Positions 55,902 through 63,222 of a DNA stretch of 64,000 nt are shown one piece after another. Position numbers and translations under genes: made by a program. The stretch spans positions 62,001-126,000 of the forward strand of contig NZ_NFLN01000004.1 in assembly GCF_002160955.1 (NCBI RefSeq). The letters run 5' to 3'. The number at the start of each line of letters is the position of its first letter. Position 1 is the first letter of the stretch. Source of the DNA: Gemmiger sp. An120 (lineage in GTDB: Bacteria > Bacillota > Clostridia > Oscillospirales > Ruminococcaceae). The notes under the pieces are model-generated. The model did not search any database and had not been told where the DNA came from. It saw only the letters and a list, made by a program, of their open reading frames with translations.

Positions 55902-55938
55902 AAATGCGTTTCCTCCCTCCGGGGAGAGAGGAAACGCA
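55902..55938 (-). terminator. Terminator of deoB
   Basis: ATGCGTTTCCTC pairs with GAGGAAACGCA around an 8-12 base loop, and the reverse strand ends in TTTTATTTTA. Confidence 0.85.
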
Positions 55939-55950
55939 GATAGCTATCGG

Positions 55951-57129
55951 TCAGCGGCGGATTTCCGGCCACAGGCTGGCGCCGGTGGTCAGCGGAGTTT
56001 CCACATCCAGATAATCACAGACCGTGCGGGCGATGCTGGCAAAGCTCAGGCGGGTGCCCAGATCCACACCCGGACGCACCGGTGCGCCGGTGATCAGCAG
56101 CGGCACATACTCGCGGGTATGATCGGTGGTCTTGGTGTAGCCCGGATCGCAGCCGTGGTCGGCGGTGATGAGCACCAGATCCTCCGGCCGCAGCTTGCCC
56201 AGCAGTTCGGTCAGGCCCTTGTCAAAGCGGGTGGCTGCGTCGGCGTAGCCGTCGATGTTGCGGCGGTGACCGTACACCATATCAAAGTCCACCAGGTTTA
56301 CGAATGCCAGGCCATTGAAGTCCCGGTCGGCCAGCTCCAGAGTAACCCGCATACCGTCGTCGTTGTTTTTGGTGCGGATGGTTTCGGTATCACCCTGCCC
56401 GGCAAAGATATCGTGGATCTTGCCCACCGCGATCACATCCCGGCCGGCGGCTTTCAGATAATCCAGCATGGTGGGGGCAGGCGGCTCCAGCGAGAAGTCA
56501 TGCCGGTTGGGGGTGCGCTTGAAATCCGCGGCGCAGGTGCCCACAAACGGGCGGGCAATCACGCGGCCCACGCCATGCTCGCCCCGCAGCATATCCCGGG
56601 CGATCTGGCAGTACTCGTACAGCTGCTCCACCGGTACCACGTCCTCATGGGCGGCCACCTGGAACACGCTGTCGGCCGAAGTATAGACGATCAGGGCCCC
56701 GGTGCGCATATGCTCCTCGCCGTAATCCACCAGCACCTGGGTACCGGAATAGGGCTTGTTGCAGAGCACCTTGCGGCCGGTGCGGGCTTCATACTCCGCA
56801 ATTACCTCGGGCGGGAATCCGTCCGGGTAGGTGGGCAGGGCCCGGGGGCTCTCCACGCCGGCGATCTCCCAGTGGCCGATGGTGGTGTCCTTGCCGTTGC
56901 TGGCCTCCTGCAGACGGGCGAACGCCCCGGCGGGCGCATCGGTCTTTTCTCCGCAGGTTACACCGTCAATATTGAACAGGCCCAGCCGCCGCATCTGCGG
57001 GGTATCGAACGCCGGGCTGGCTGCAATGCTGGCCAACGTGTTGGAACCCTCGTCGCCAAAAGCGGCGGCATCCGGCTCCGCGCCGATGCCAAAACTGTCC
57101 AGCACAATCAGAAATACGCGTTTTGCCAT
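55951..57129 (-). CDS. deoB: Phosphopentomutase
   Basis: DeoB converts ribose- or deoxyribose-1-phosphate to the 5-phosphate during nucleoside use. The 392-residue alkaline-phosphatase-superfamily protein has RVFLIVLDSFGIGAEPDAAA (metal Asp and nucleophile region), NGKDTTIGHWEIAG with the phosphorylated Thr, and GKIHDIFAGQG. The second metal cluster is in VNLVDFDMVYGHRRNIDGYA and LVLITADHGCDPGYTKTTDH. AGGAGG precedes the ATG. It diverges from pyk. Confidence 0.97.
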   Translation of the reverse strand: MAKRVFLIVLDSFGIGAEPDAAAFGDEGSNTLASIAASPAFDTPQMRRLGLFNIDGVTCGEKTDAPAGAFARLQEASNGKDTTIGHWEIAGVESPRALPTYPDGFPPEVIAEYEARTGRKVLCNKPYSGTQVLVDYGEEHMRTGALIVYTSADSVFQVAAHEDVVPVEQLYEYCQIARDMLRGEHGVGRVIARPFVGTCAADFKRTPNRHDFSLEPPAPTMLDYLKAAGRDVIAVGKIHDIFAGQGDTETIRTKNNDDGMRVTLELADRDFNGLAFVNLVDFDMVYGHRRNIDGYADAATRFDKGLTELLGKLRPEDLVLITADHGCDPGYTKTTDHTREYVPLLITGAPVRPGVDLGTRLSFASIARTVCDYLDVETPLTTGASLWPEIRR

Positions 57130-57172
57130 ATATTTTACCTCCTTACAGGCAAATTGTGTGGAAATCGACTGT

Positions 57173-57178
57173 ATTATA
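57173..57178 (-). promoter_or_regulatory. -10 box of deoB
   Basis: TATAAT on the reverse strand preceded by TGG (extended -10), with only a poor -35 (TTTCTT) at 17 bases. Confidence 0.5.
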
Positions 57179-57218
57179 CCATATTAACCCATGAAAAGAA
57201 AGACTATTGCCCGAACGC

Positions 57219-57247
57219 TTGTACAGCCCCTGTTTTTCGTTTATAAT
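57219..57247 (+). promoter_or_regulatory. pyk-luxS promoter
   Basis: TTGTAC (57219-57224), 17 bases, TATAAT (57242-57247). Confidence 0.8.
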
Positions 57248-57323
57248 GAATCCGGATATTTCCGCCCGGGCCACTGCGGCCCCTGAGGAACCTATATATA
57301 AAGTAAGAGGAGGACAACAAAGT

Positions 57324-59066
57324 ATGCGCAAAACCAAGATCGTCTGCACGCTGGGCCCTTCCACCGACAACGAGGAAGTGCTGCGCGCCATGATCGAAAG
57401 CGGCATGGACGTAGCCCGCTTCAACTTTTCCCACGGCTCTCACGAGGAGCACAAGCGCCGGTACGAGACTCTGGACCGGCTGCGCCGGGAACTGGGCAAG
57501 CCGGTGGCTACCCTGCTGGATACCAAAGGCCCGGAGATCCGCCTGCGTCAATTCAAGGAAGGCAAGGTTCAGCTGACCGCCGGGCAGGAGTTCACCCTGA
57601 CCACCCGGGATGTGGAGGGCGACGGCACCATCTGCGCTGTGACCTACAAGAACCTGCCGCAGGACGTGAAGGCCGACGGTACCATTCTGCTGGATGACGG
57701 CCTGATCGGCATGACCATCCTGGAGGTAAACGAAACCGACATCCTGTGCCGGGTAAACAACAGCGGCCTGATCAAGAACAACAAGGGCGTGAACGTGCCG
57801 GGCGTGAGCCTGTCGCTGCCCTACCTGAGCGCCAGGGACAAGGACGATATCCTGTTTGGCGTGGAGATGGGCTTTGATTTCCTGGCGGCCAGCTTCACCC
57901 GTACCGCCGCCGACATCCAGGACATCCGCCGCCTGCTGGACAGCAAGCAGTCCCGGATGCGGATCATCGCCAAAATCGAGAACCGGGAAGGCGTGGACAA
58001 CATCGACGCCATCCTGTCCGCTGCCGACGCCATCATGATCGCCCGTGGCGACATGGGTGTGGAGATCGACTTCACTGAAATTCCGGTGATCCAGAAGGAC
58101 ATCATCTACCACAGCTTCTCCAGCGGCAAGCCGGTGATCACCGCCACCCAGATGCTGGAAAGCATGATGGAGCATCCCCGCCCCACCCGTGCGGAGATCA
58201 CCGACGTGGCCAACGCCATCTACGACGGCACCTCCGCCATCATGCTGAGCGGTGAGACCGCCGCCGGCAAGTACCCGGTGGAAGCCGTGCGTACCATGGC
58301 CGCCATTGCCCAGCGCACCGAAAGCGACCACAACTACCTGTCCCGGATGCGCAAAGCCCCCAACGCTCATCATCTGAGCATTGCCGCCGCCACCGCCCAC
58401 GCTGCCTGCACCACCGCCTCCGACCTGAAAGCCGACATGGTGATCACCGTGAGCAAGAGCGGCGAGACCGCCCGGCTGCTGAGCCGCTGCCGGCCGGAAC
58501 AGCCCATCATTGCCTGCGTAATGGAAGAACAGGTGCAGCGTCACCTGGCGCTGTCCTGGGGTGTAATTCCCCTGCTGATGCCCTACGCCCGCAACACCGA
58601 CGAACTGATCGACTTCTCGATACAGGTTGCCCAGGAGGCCGGTCTGGTGCAGGACGGCGACCTGGCCGTTCTGACGGCCGGCGTGCCGGTGGGCATCAGC
58701 GGCACCACCAACATGATCAAGGTACACCTGGTGGGCGACTCCCTGCTGACCGGCGTGGGTGTGGGCAAGCTGGTGTCCAAGGGCCCCCTGTGCGTCTGCC
58801 GCAATCTGGAAGAAGTACAGGCCAAGTTCCATGCCGGTGATGTGCTGGTAGTGCCTTTCACCAACAACGACATGCTGGAATACATGCGGCAGGCTTCCGC
58901 CGTGATCACCGAGGATCCGGGCCTGAACAGCCACGCGGCTATCGTGGGCCTGACCCTGGGCAAAGCGGTGATCGTGGGTGCGGCAGGCGCCACCCGGGTT
59001 CTGAAGGACGACGTGCGGGTATCGGTGGACTGTGCCCGGGGCGTGGTGCGCCGCCTGCCCCAGTAA
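57324..59066 (+). CDS. pyk: Pyruvate kinase with C-terminal PEP-utilizing-type domain
   Basis: The enzyme makes pyruvate and ATP from phosphoenolpyruvate. The 580-residue protein has MRKTKIVCTLGPSTDNEEVL, the barrel motifs ARFNFSHGSHEEHKRR and DTKGPEIRLRQF, the MIARGDMGVEIDFTEIPVIQ metal site and VITATQMLESMMEHPRPTRA signature. An alpha/beta C domain follows. About residues 480-580 then form the extra mobile PEP-synthase-like domain of Bacillus and clostridial enzymes (DVLVVPFTNNDMLEYMRQAS, GLNSHAAIVGLTLGKAVIVG). AGAGGAGG precedes the ATG at 57324. luxS follows 10 bases later. Confidence 0.97.
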   Translation: MRKTKIVCTLGPSTDNEEVLRAMIESGMDVARFNFSHGSHEEHKRRYETLDRLRRELGKPVATLLDTKGPEIRLRQFKEGKVQLTAGQEFTLTTRDVEGDGTICAVTYKNLPQDVKADGTILLDDGLIGMTILEVNETDILCRVNNSGLIKNNKGVNVPGVSLSLPYLSARDKDDILFGVEMGFDFLAASFTRTAADIQDIRRLLDSKQSRMRIIAKIENREGVDNIDAILSAADAIMIARGDMGVEIDFTEIPVIQKDIIYHSFSSGKPVITATQMLESMMEHPRPTRAEITDVANAIYDGTSAIMLSGETAAGKYPVEAVRTMAAIAQRTESDHNYLSRMRKAPNAHHLSIAAATAHAACTTASDLKADMVITVSKSGETARLLSRCRPEQPIIACVMEEQVQRHLALSWGVIPLLMPYARNTDELIDFSIQVAQEAGLVQDGDLAVLTAGVPVGISGTTNMIKVHLVGDSLLTGVGVGKLVSKGPLCVCRNLEEVQAKFHAGDVLVVPFTNNDMLEYMRQASAVITEDPGLNSHAAIVGLTLGKAVIVGAAGATRVLKDDVRVSVDCARGVVRRLPQ

Positions 59067-59076
59067 GGAGGCACCC

Positions 59077-59529
59077 ATGGAACGCATTGCCAGCTTCTGT
59101 GTGGACCACACCACCCTGCGGCCCGGGATGTATCTGTCCCGGCGGGACGGGGATGTGGATACCTGGGACATCCGGATGAAAGCCCCCAACCAGGGCGACT
59201 ATCTGACCACTACCGAGGCCCATACGCTGGAGCATCTGTTTGCCACCCGGGCCCGCAACAGCCGCTGGGCTGACCACGTGATCTACGTGGGGCCGATGGG
59301 CTGCCGGACCGGCTTCTACCTGCTGACCCGGGGCCTTTCCGACGCGGAAGCGCTGGAACTGACCACCGACTGCTTTGCCTTTATGGCGGAGTACGACGGG
59401 CCGGTCCCCGGCGCCAGCGAGGCGGAGTGCGGCAACTGGAAGGACCTGGACGGCGCCTGCGCCCGGCCCCAGGCCGCTGCCATGCTGCAGGTTCTGCGCG
59501 GCTGGAGCCCGGAGAAAATGCGGTACTGA
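59077..59529 (+). CDS. luxS: S-ribosylhomocysteine lyase
   Basis: LuxS splits S-ribosylhomocysteine to homocysteine and DPD, the precursor of autoinducer-2. The 150-residue protein has the zinc ligands H49 and H53 in EAHTLEHLFATRAR and C118 in EAECGNWKDLD. The active-site Cys76 is in YVGPMGCRTGFYLL. AAGGAGG precedes the ATG 10 bases after pyk. No other methyl-cycle gene is nearby, so pairing with pyk ties it to central metabolism. Confidence 0.97.
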   Translation: MERIASFCVDHTTLRPGMYLSRRDGDVDTWDIRMKAPNQGDYLTTTEAHTLEHLFATRARNSRWADHVIYVGPMGCRTGFYLLTRGLSDAEALELTTDCFAFMAEYDGPVPGASEAECGNWKDLDGACARPQAAAMLQVLRGWSPEKMRY

Positions 59530-59545
59530 CCGATCAACAGACAGA

Positions 59546-59584
59546 AAAATGCCCGCCGTGGCTTATGACCACGGCGGGCATTTT
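59546..59584. terminator. Terminator of pyk-luxS
   Basis: AAAATGCCCGCCGTGG (59546-59561) pairs with CCACGGCGGGCATTTT (59569-59584). It serves both convergent transcripts. Confidence 0.93.
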
Positions 59585-59618
59585 GTTGTTTTCTTTTCGT
59601 TAAAGGACCCCGTGCCGG

Positions 59619-60548
59619 TTACTTGCTGCTCTTGCGGGTGCTCTTCTTGGCGGCAGGCTTTTTGGCCTCGGTCTTGGGAGCCTCTACTTTGGCAGCGGGC
59701 TTGGTGGTCTCAGCCTTGGGGGCCTCCACCTTGGCGGCGGGCTTGGTCTCGGCCTTGGGGGTAGCCGCCTTGGCAGCGGGCTTGGTCTCAGCCTTGGGAG
59801 CCTCTACTTTGGCAACGGGCTTGGTCTCGGCCTTGGGGGCAGCCGCCTTGGCAGCGGGCTTGGTCTCGGCCTTGGGGGCAGCCACTTTGGCGGCGGGCAT
59901 GGTCTCGGCCTTGGGGGCAGCCGCTTTCTTGGCGGCGGGCTTCTTCTCGGCGGGCTTCGCGGCCGCCTTCTTGGCAGCAGGCTTCTTGGCCGCGGGCTTC
60001 TTTTCCGCAGCGGCAGCCTTGGGGGCAGCTTCTGCCTTGGAGGCAGCTTCTGCCTTGGGGGCGGCTTCTGCCTTGAGGGCGGCAGCCTTCTTCGTCTTGG
60101 CCTCGGTGATGACCCACAGCTGGTTCTCACCATTCACATCCTGCCAGATCTGCACACGGGCACCGTTCTCCGCGTTCATGCCCACCACATCCAGGCACTT
60201 GCCGGCCAGGTTGGACTTGATCTTGAAACGGCCGTCGTTGGTGGGCTCCAGCACCCACAGCTGGCTGGACGCAGGCGCACCCTCCCACTGGTGCACCCAG
60301 GTACCGTCGGTCACGCCGCCGTCCACCAGGTCCAGCATCTTACCGGTAAAGCGGTTCTGAATCCGGTACACGCCCTCACCGGCACGCACAAAGTTCCACT
60401 GCTGCCAGGGTTCGCCCGCATTGGCGTACAGCTGGATGGCAGCGCCGTTCTCGGTGTTGAAATCGGCAACCTCCAGCACCTTGCCGGTAGCGGCGGTGAT
60501 GGTGTAGAATTGATCTGCGCTGATAATGGTCTGACTGGTCTTTTTCAT
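59619..60548 (-). CDS. Ricin-type lectin domain with histone-H1-like repeat tail
   Basis: The 309-residue protein begins with a complete ricin B-type beta-trefoil (residues about 10-148). Its three lobes each carry a QxW motif: WQQW near 48-51, SQLW at 95-98 and NQLW at 142-145. This predicts binding of a carbohydrate. Residues 151-309 contain almost only Ala, Lys, Pro, Glu, Thr and Val. AKKPAAKK-type units and then about eight PKAETxPAAKVxA repeats resemble bacterial histone-H1-like tails (Hc1, AlgP). There is no signal peptide or membrane segment, so the sequence predicts a cytosolic protein. AAGGAGAG precedes the ATG at 60548. I know no characterised protein of this layout. Confidence 0.85.
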   Translation of the reverse strand: MKKTSQTIISADQFYTITAATGKVLEVADFNTENGAAIQLYANAGEPWQQWNFVRAGEGVYRIQNRFTGKMLDLVDGGVTDGTWVHQWEGAPASSQLWVLEPTNDGRFKIKSNLAGKCLDVVGMNAENGARVQIWQDVNGENQLWVITEAKTKKAAALKAEAAPKAEAASKAEAAPKAAAAEKKPAAKKPAAKKAAAKPAEKKPAAKKAAAPKAETMPAAKVAAPKAETKPAAKAAAPKAETKPVAKVEAPKAETKPAAKAATPKAETKPAAKVEAPKAETTKPAAKVEAPKTEAKKPAAKKSTRKSSK

Positions 60549-60691
60549 TGTTCCTCTCTCCTTATAAGCAAGCATACAGCAATACAGTGCGGTTCCCGGC
60601 AATCCGGGAACAGAATACGGGGTCCACAGAAGGCCCGGCCGCAGAAAAACGGCTGTATGGCGCGCTTTGAGAGGGGCGGGCCTTTGTTCCG

Positions 60692-60719
60692 ATTATACCA
60701 TTTCTGCATTTTGCGTCAA
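60692..60719 (-). promoter_or_regulatory. Promoter of the ricin/H1-like gene
   Basis: TTGACG (60714-60719), 16 bases, TATAAT (60692-60697) on the reverse strand. The leader is about 135 bases long and includes a GTTCCCGG/CCGGGAAC hairpin at 60591-60611. Nothing else is seen between 60549 and 60811. Confidence 0.75.
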
Positions 60720-60811
60720 GCAAAACGGCAGAAAAAGCGCCGTTTTACCAGACTGCGCGGTCTTTCGCGCAGCATTTTTGTACTGAAAACCCTACAAAAG
60801 GAGGATTTTTT

Positions 60812-61528
60812 GTGCTATATCGCGATATTGTACAAGCCCGGTTTTGCCGCCGTCTGAACCGGTTTGTGGCACAGGCCGACCTGGGGAACGGCCCGGAACC
60901 GGTGCATGTAAAAAATACCGGCCGGTGTGCGGAACTGCTGGTCCCGGGCTGCCGTGCCTGGCTGCAGGACGCCGGCCCCGGCACCACCCGCAAAACCCGC
61001 TATGACCTGATCGCTGTGGAAAAGATCCGCCCCGGCCGGGAACCGCTGCTGGTGAACCTGGATTCCGCCGCGCCCAACGCTGTAGCCGGAGAATGGCTGA
61101 CCGCCGGCGGGCTGGGCCCTCTGGAAGAACTGCGGCCGGAATACCGGCTGGGCGGCAGCCGGTTCGACTTTTTCGCCCGGCGGCCCGGTGGCCAGTCCGT
61201 GCTGGTGGAGGTCAAGGGCTGTACCCTGGAACAGGATGGCCTGGCCCGGTTCCCTGACGCCCCTACCCTGCGGGGTGAAAAACATGTGCGGGAACTGACC
61301 GAACTGCGGGCACAGGGGTACGAATGTGCAGTGCTTTTCATTCTTCAGATGGAGCAGATGCGCCGCTTTACCCCCAACTGGGATACGCATCCCTCTTTTG
61401 GCACAGCACTGGCCAAAGCACAGGCAGCTGGGGTGCAGGTGCTGGCCCTGGGATGCCGGGTGCAGCCGGATCAGCTGGAGGTCGCCTACACCGTTCCGGT
61501 CGACCTGACCGTGCCTGGCTCTGTGTAA
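60812..61528 (+). CDS. sfsA: SfsA family nuclease-like protein
   Basis: SfsA was named for stimulating sugar fermentation in E. coli and has a nuclease fold. The 238-residue protein shows FVAQADLGNGPEPVHVKNTG, RCAELLVPGCRAWLQDAG, SRFDFFARRPGG and SVLVEVKGCTLEQDGLARFP, the nuclease-like ExK region, then DAPTLRGEKHVRELTEL. The end reads FTPNWDTHPSFGTALAKAQA as expected. The start is GTG at 60812 after AAAGGAGG. It is transcribed divergently from the ricin/H1-like gene. Confidence 0.94.
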   Translation: MLYRDIVQARFCRRLNRFVAQADLGNGPEPVHVKNTGRCAELLVPGCRAWLQDAGPGTTRKTRYDLIAVEKIRPGREPLLVNLDSAAPNAVAGEWLTAGGLGPLEELRPEYRLGGSRFDFFARRPGGQSVLVEVKGCTLEQDGLARFPDAPTLRGEKHVRELTELRAQGYECAVLFILQMEQMRRFTPNWDTHPSFGTALAKAQAAGVQVLALGCRVQPDQLEVAYTVPVDLTVPGSV

Positions 61529-61554
61529 AATTCCGCACTTTGCGCATAAAGCGC

Positions 61555-61584
61555 TTGACATTCCCGCCAAAAACATGGTACTCT
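61555..61584 (+). promoter_or_regulatory. Promoter of the Mn2+ riboswitch transcript
   Basis: TTGACA (61555-61560), 18 bases, TACTCT (61579-61584). The start point would be just before the aptamer. Confidence 0.75.
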
Positions 61585-61591
61585 GCTCTTT

Positions 61592-61731
61592 GTAAAAGGG
61601 AGTAGCCGGCGTCCCGCCAACAGGCAGGCCGCAGCTGTTTGCGTCATGCCGGGCTTTCGGGCCCCGCTTCTGCTATAATCGGCAAGACTTTTACCACCGG
61701 ATAAGGACATCGGTGGTAAAGGTCTTTTTTT
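61592..61731 (+). ncRNA. yybP-ykoY (Mn2+) riboswitch with terminator
   Basis: The aptamer shows AAAAGGGAGTAGCC at the 5' side and GGCAAGACTTTT at the 3' side, the conserved loop elements of yybP-ykoY RNAs. P1 forms by GTAAAAG (61592-61598) with CTTTTAC (61688-61694). The 3' strand of P1 is shared with a 14-bp terminator stem (61686-61699 with 61711-61724) followed by seven T. Metal binding should therefore stabilise P1 and let transcription proceed into the downstream oadB-like gene. Members of this class sense Mn2+ and usually control Mn2+ exporters. Confidence 0.82.
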
Positions 61732-61776
61732 GTCGCCGTGAACGCCGGCTTCTGTACAGAAAAAGGAGTGGATTGA

Positions 61777-62889
61777 ATGGAATACCTGTACGAAAATATT
61801 CTTCTGCTGGACTGGAAGATGGTGGTCATGTGGGTGATCGGCGGCCTGCTGATCTACCTGGCCATCAAAAAAGATATGGAGCCCAGCCTGCTGCTGCCCA
61901 TGGGCTTCGGTGCGATTCTGGTAAACCTGCCCATGTCCGGCGCGGTGACCCAGGGCGCGGAGGAAGGCGTGCTGGACGTGCTGTACAACGCCGGCATTGC
62001 CAACGAACTGTTCCCCCTGCTGCTGTTCATCGGCATCGGCGCTATGATCGATTTCGGGCCTCTGCTGCAGAACCCCAAGCTGCTGGTGTTCGGCGGCGCG
62101 GCCCAGTTGGGCATTTTCCTGACCCTGAGCCTGGCCTGCCTGTTCGGCTTTGACCTGCAGGATGCCGCCAGCATCGGCATCATCGGCGCGGCCGACGGCC
62201 CCACCGCCATCTTCGTGTCCCAGTGGTACGGTTCCAGCTACACCGGCGCCATCATGGTGGCGGCCTACAGCTACATGGCTCTGGTACCGCTGGTACAGCC
62301 GGTGGTAATCCGCGCCCTGACCACCAAAAAAGAGCGGCTGATCCGCATGCCCTATCAGCCTGCCAAGGTCAGCCGCACCACCCGTATCCTGTTCCCCATC
62401 CTGGTGACCATCGTGGCCGGCCTGATCGTGCCCCGCAGCGTAGCGCTGGTCGGTTTCCTGATGTTCGGCAACCTGCTGCGTGAATGCGGCGTGCTGAACA
62501 GCCTGTCCGAGACTGCCCAGAACGTACTGGCCAACCTGATCACCATCTTCCTGGGCATCACCATTGCCAGCCGGATGCAGGCTGAGCAGTTCCTCTCGCC
62601 GGACACCCTGCTGATCCTGGCCCTGGGCCTGCTGGCTTTCGTCTTCGATACCGCCGGCGGCGTGATCTGCGCCAAGATCATCAACATCTTTGCCCGCACC
62701 AAGGTCAACCCGATGATCGGCGCCTGCGGCATCTCGGCCTTCCCCATGTCCAGCCGTGTGGTGCACAAGATGGGCCTGAAGGAAGATCCGCAGAACTTCC
62801 TGCTGATGCACGCGGCCGGTGTGAACGTGGGCGGCCAGATCGCCTCGGTGATTGCCGGCGGCCTGCTGCTCAACCTGATTGCCCGCTGA
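61777..62889 (+). CDS. Orphan OadB paralogue under a Mn2+ riboswitch
   Basis: The 370-residue membrane protein is a Na+-translocating decarboxylase beta-subunit homologue. Motifs are ASIGIIGAADGPTAIFVSQW, with the conserved Asp, YSYMALVPLVQPVVIRALTT, TKVNPMIGACGISAFPMSSR and NFLLMHAAGVNVGGQIASV. It is about 27 residues shorter than the copy at 49378-50571. No alpha, biotin carrier or normal gamma subunit is near; only a 42-residue peptide follows. With a Mn2+ riboswitch in front, it may function as a cation exporter in place of a decarboxylase subunit; this is inference. AAAAGGAG precedes the ATG. Confidence 0.9.
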   Translation: MEYLYENILLLDWKMVVMWVIGGLLIYLAIKKDMEPSLLLPMGFGAILVNLPMSGAVTQGAEEGVLDVLYNAGIANELFPLLLFIGIGAMIDFGPLLQNPKLLVFGGAAQLGIFLTLSLACLFGFDLQDAASIGIIGAADGPTAIFVSQWYGSSYTGAIMVAAYSYMALVPLVQPVVIRALTTKKERLIRMPYQPAKVSRTTRILFPILVTIVAGLIVPRSVALVGFLMFGNLLRECGVLNSLSETAQNVLANLITIFLGITIASRMQAEQFLSPDTLLILALGLLAFVFDTAGGVICAKIINIFARTKVNPMIGACGISAFPMSSRVVHKMGLKEDPQNFLLMHAAGVNVGGQIASVIAGGLLLNLIAR

Positions 62890-62904
62890 TCGAAAGGAGA
62901 GGTA

Positions 62905-63033
62905 ATGATGCTGAATACCGCGCTGTTTCTGGAAAGCCTGCTCTATCTGGGCAAGGGGATGCTGGGCATCCTGATCGTGATGCTGCTGCTGGCCGGCTGC
63001 ATCGCCCTGCTGAACCGGGTTTTCCACGACTAA
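62905..63033 (+). CDS. 42-residue OadG-like small membrane subunit
   Basis: AAAGGAGAGG precedes an ATGATG start at 62905. The peptide MMLNTALFLESLLYLGKGML continues with a single hydrophobic helix (GILIVMLLLAGCIALLNRVF) and ends HD. It looks like the membrane-helix part of OadG alone, as in OadG-related small transporter subunits. It lies 15 bases after the oadB paralogue and must be co-transcribed. The second ATG at 62908 is an alternative start. Confidence 0.8.
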   Translation: MMLNTALFLESLLYLGKGMLGILIVMLLLAGCIALLNRVFHD

Positions 63034-63037
63034 AGGC

Positions 63038-63066
63038 TTGCAATCCCGGCCGGGATACGGTATACT
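63038..63066 (+). promoter_or_regulatory. Promoter of the fluoride riboswitch transcript
   Basis: TTGCAA (63038-63043), 17 bases, TATACT (63061-63066), with the start point expected at 63073-63075, right at the aptamer. Confidence 0.82.
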
Positions 63067-63074
63067 GTTTGCCA

Positions 63075-63182
63075 GTGGGAATGAAGTCCTCCCCCGCCCG
63101 GTCTTCGGCCGGTGCAAACCGCCCAAAGTTTTTTGAGCTGATGACTTCTGCCGCCTTGCGCGCAGAAGCCATCGGCTTTTTT
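63075..63182 (+). ncRNA. Fluoride (crcB-type) riboswitch with terminator
   Basis: The 5' part GGGAATGAAGTCCTCCC and the 3' part GCTGATGACTTCTGCC match the crcB consensus. P1 forms by GAAGTC (63083-63088) with GACTTC (63143-63148). A CCGG-TCTTC-GGCCGG hairpin is inserted in the middle, before the conserved AAACCGC. The P1 3' strand overlaps a 16-bp terminator stem (63136-63151 with 63162-63177) followed by six T. Fluoride binding should stop terminator formation and switch on the downstream antiporter. Confidence 0.82.
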
Positions 63183-63222
63183 GTTTTGCGGGGCGATACC
63201 AAACACTGTGGAGGAATGTTGT

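Noticed and set aside
57204-59189. 661-codon reverse-strand frame across pyk and luxS
   Set aside because: It is a His/Gln/Gly-rich antisense shadow of the pyruvate kinase gene with no motif.
59640-60060. Possible CRISPR-like or tandem DNA repeat
   Set aside because: The repetitive DNA is the coding sequence of the PKAETxPAAK protein repeats; there are no regular repeat-spacer units.
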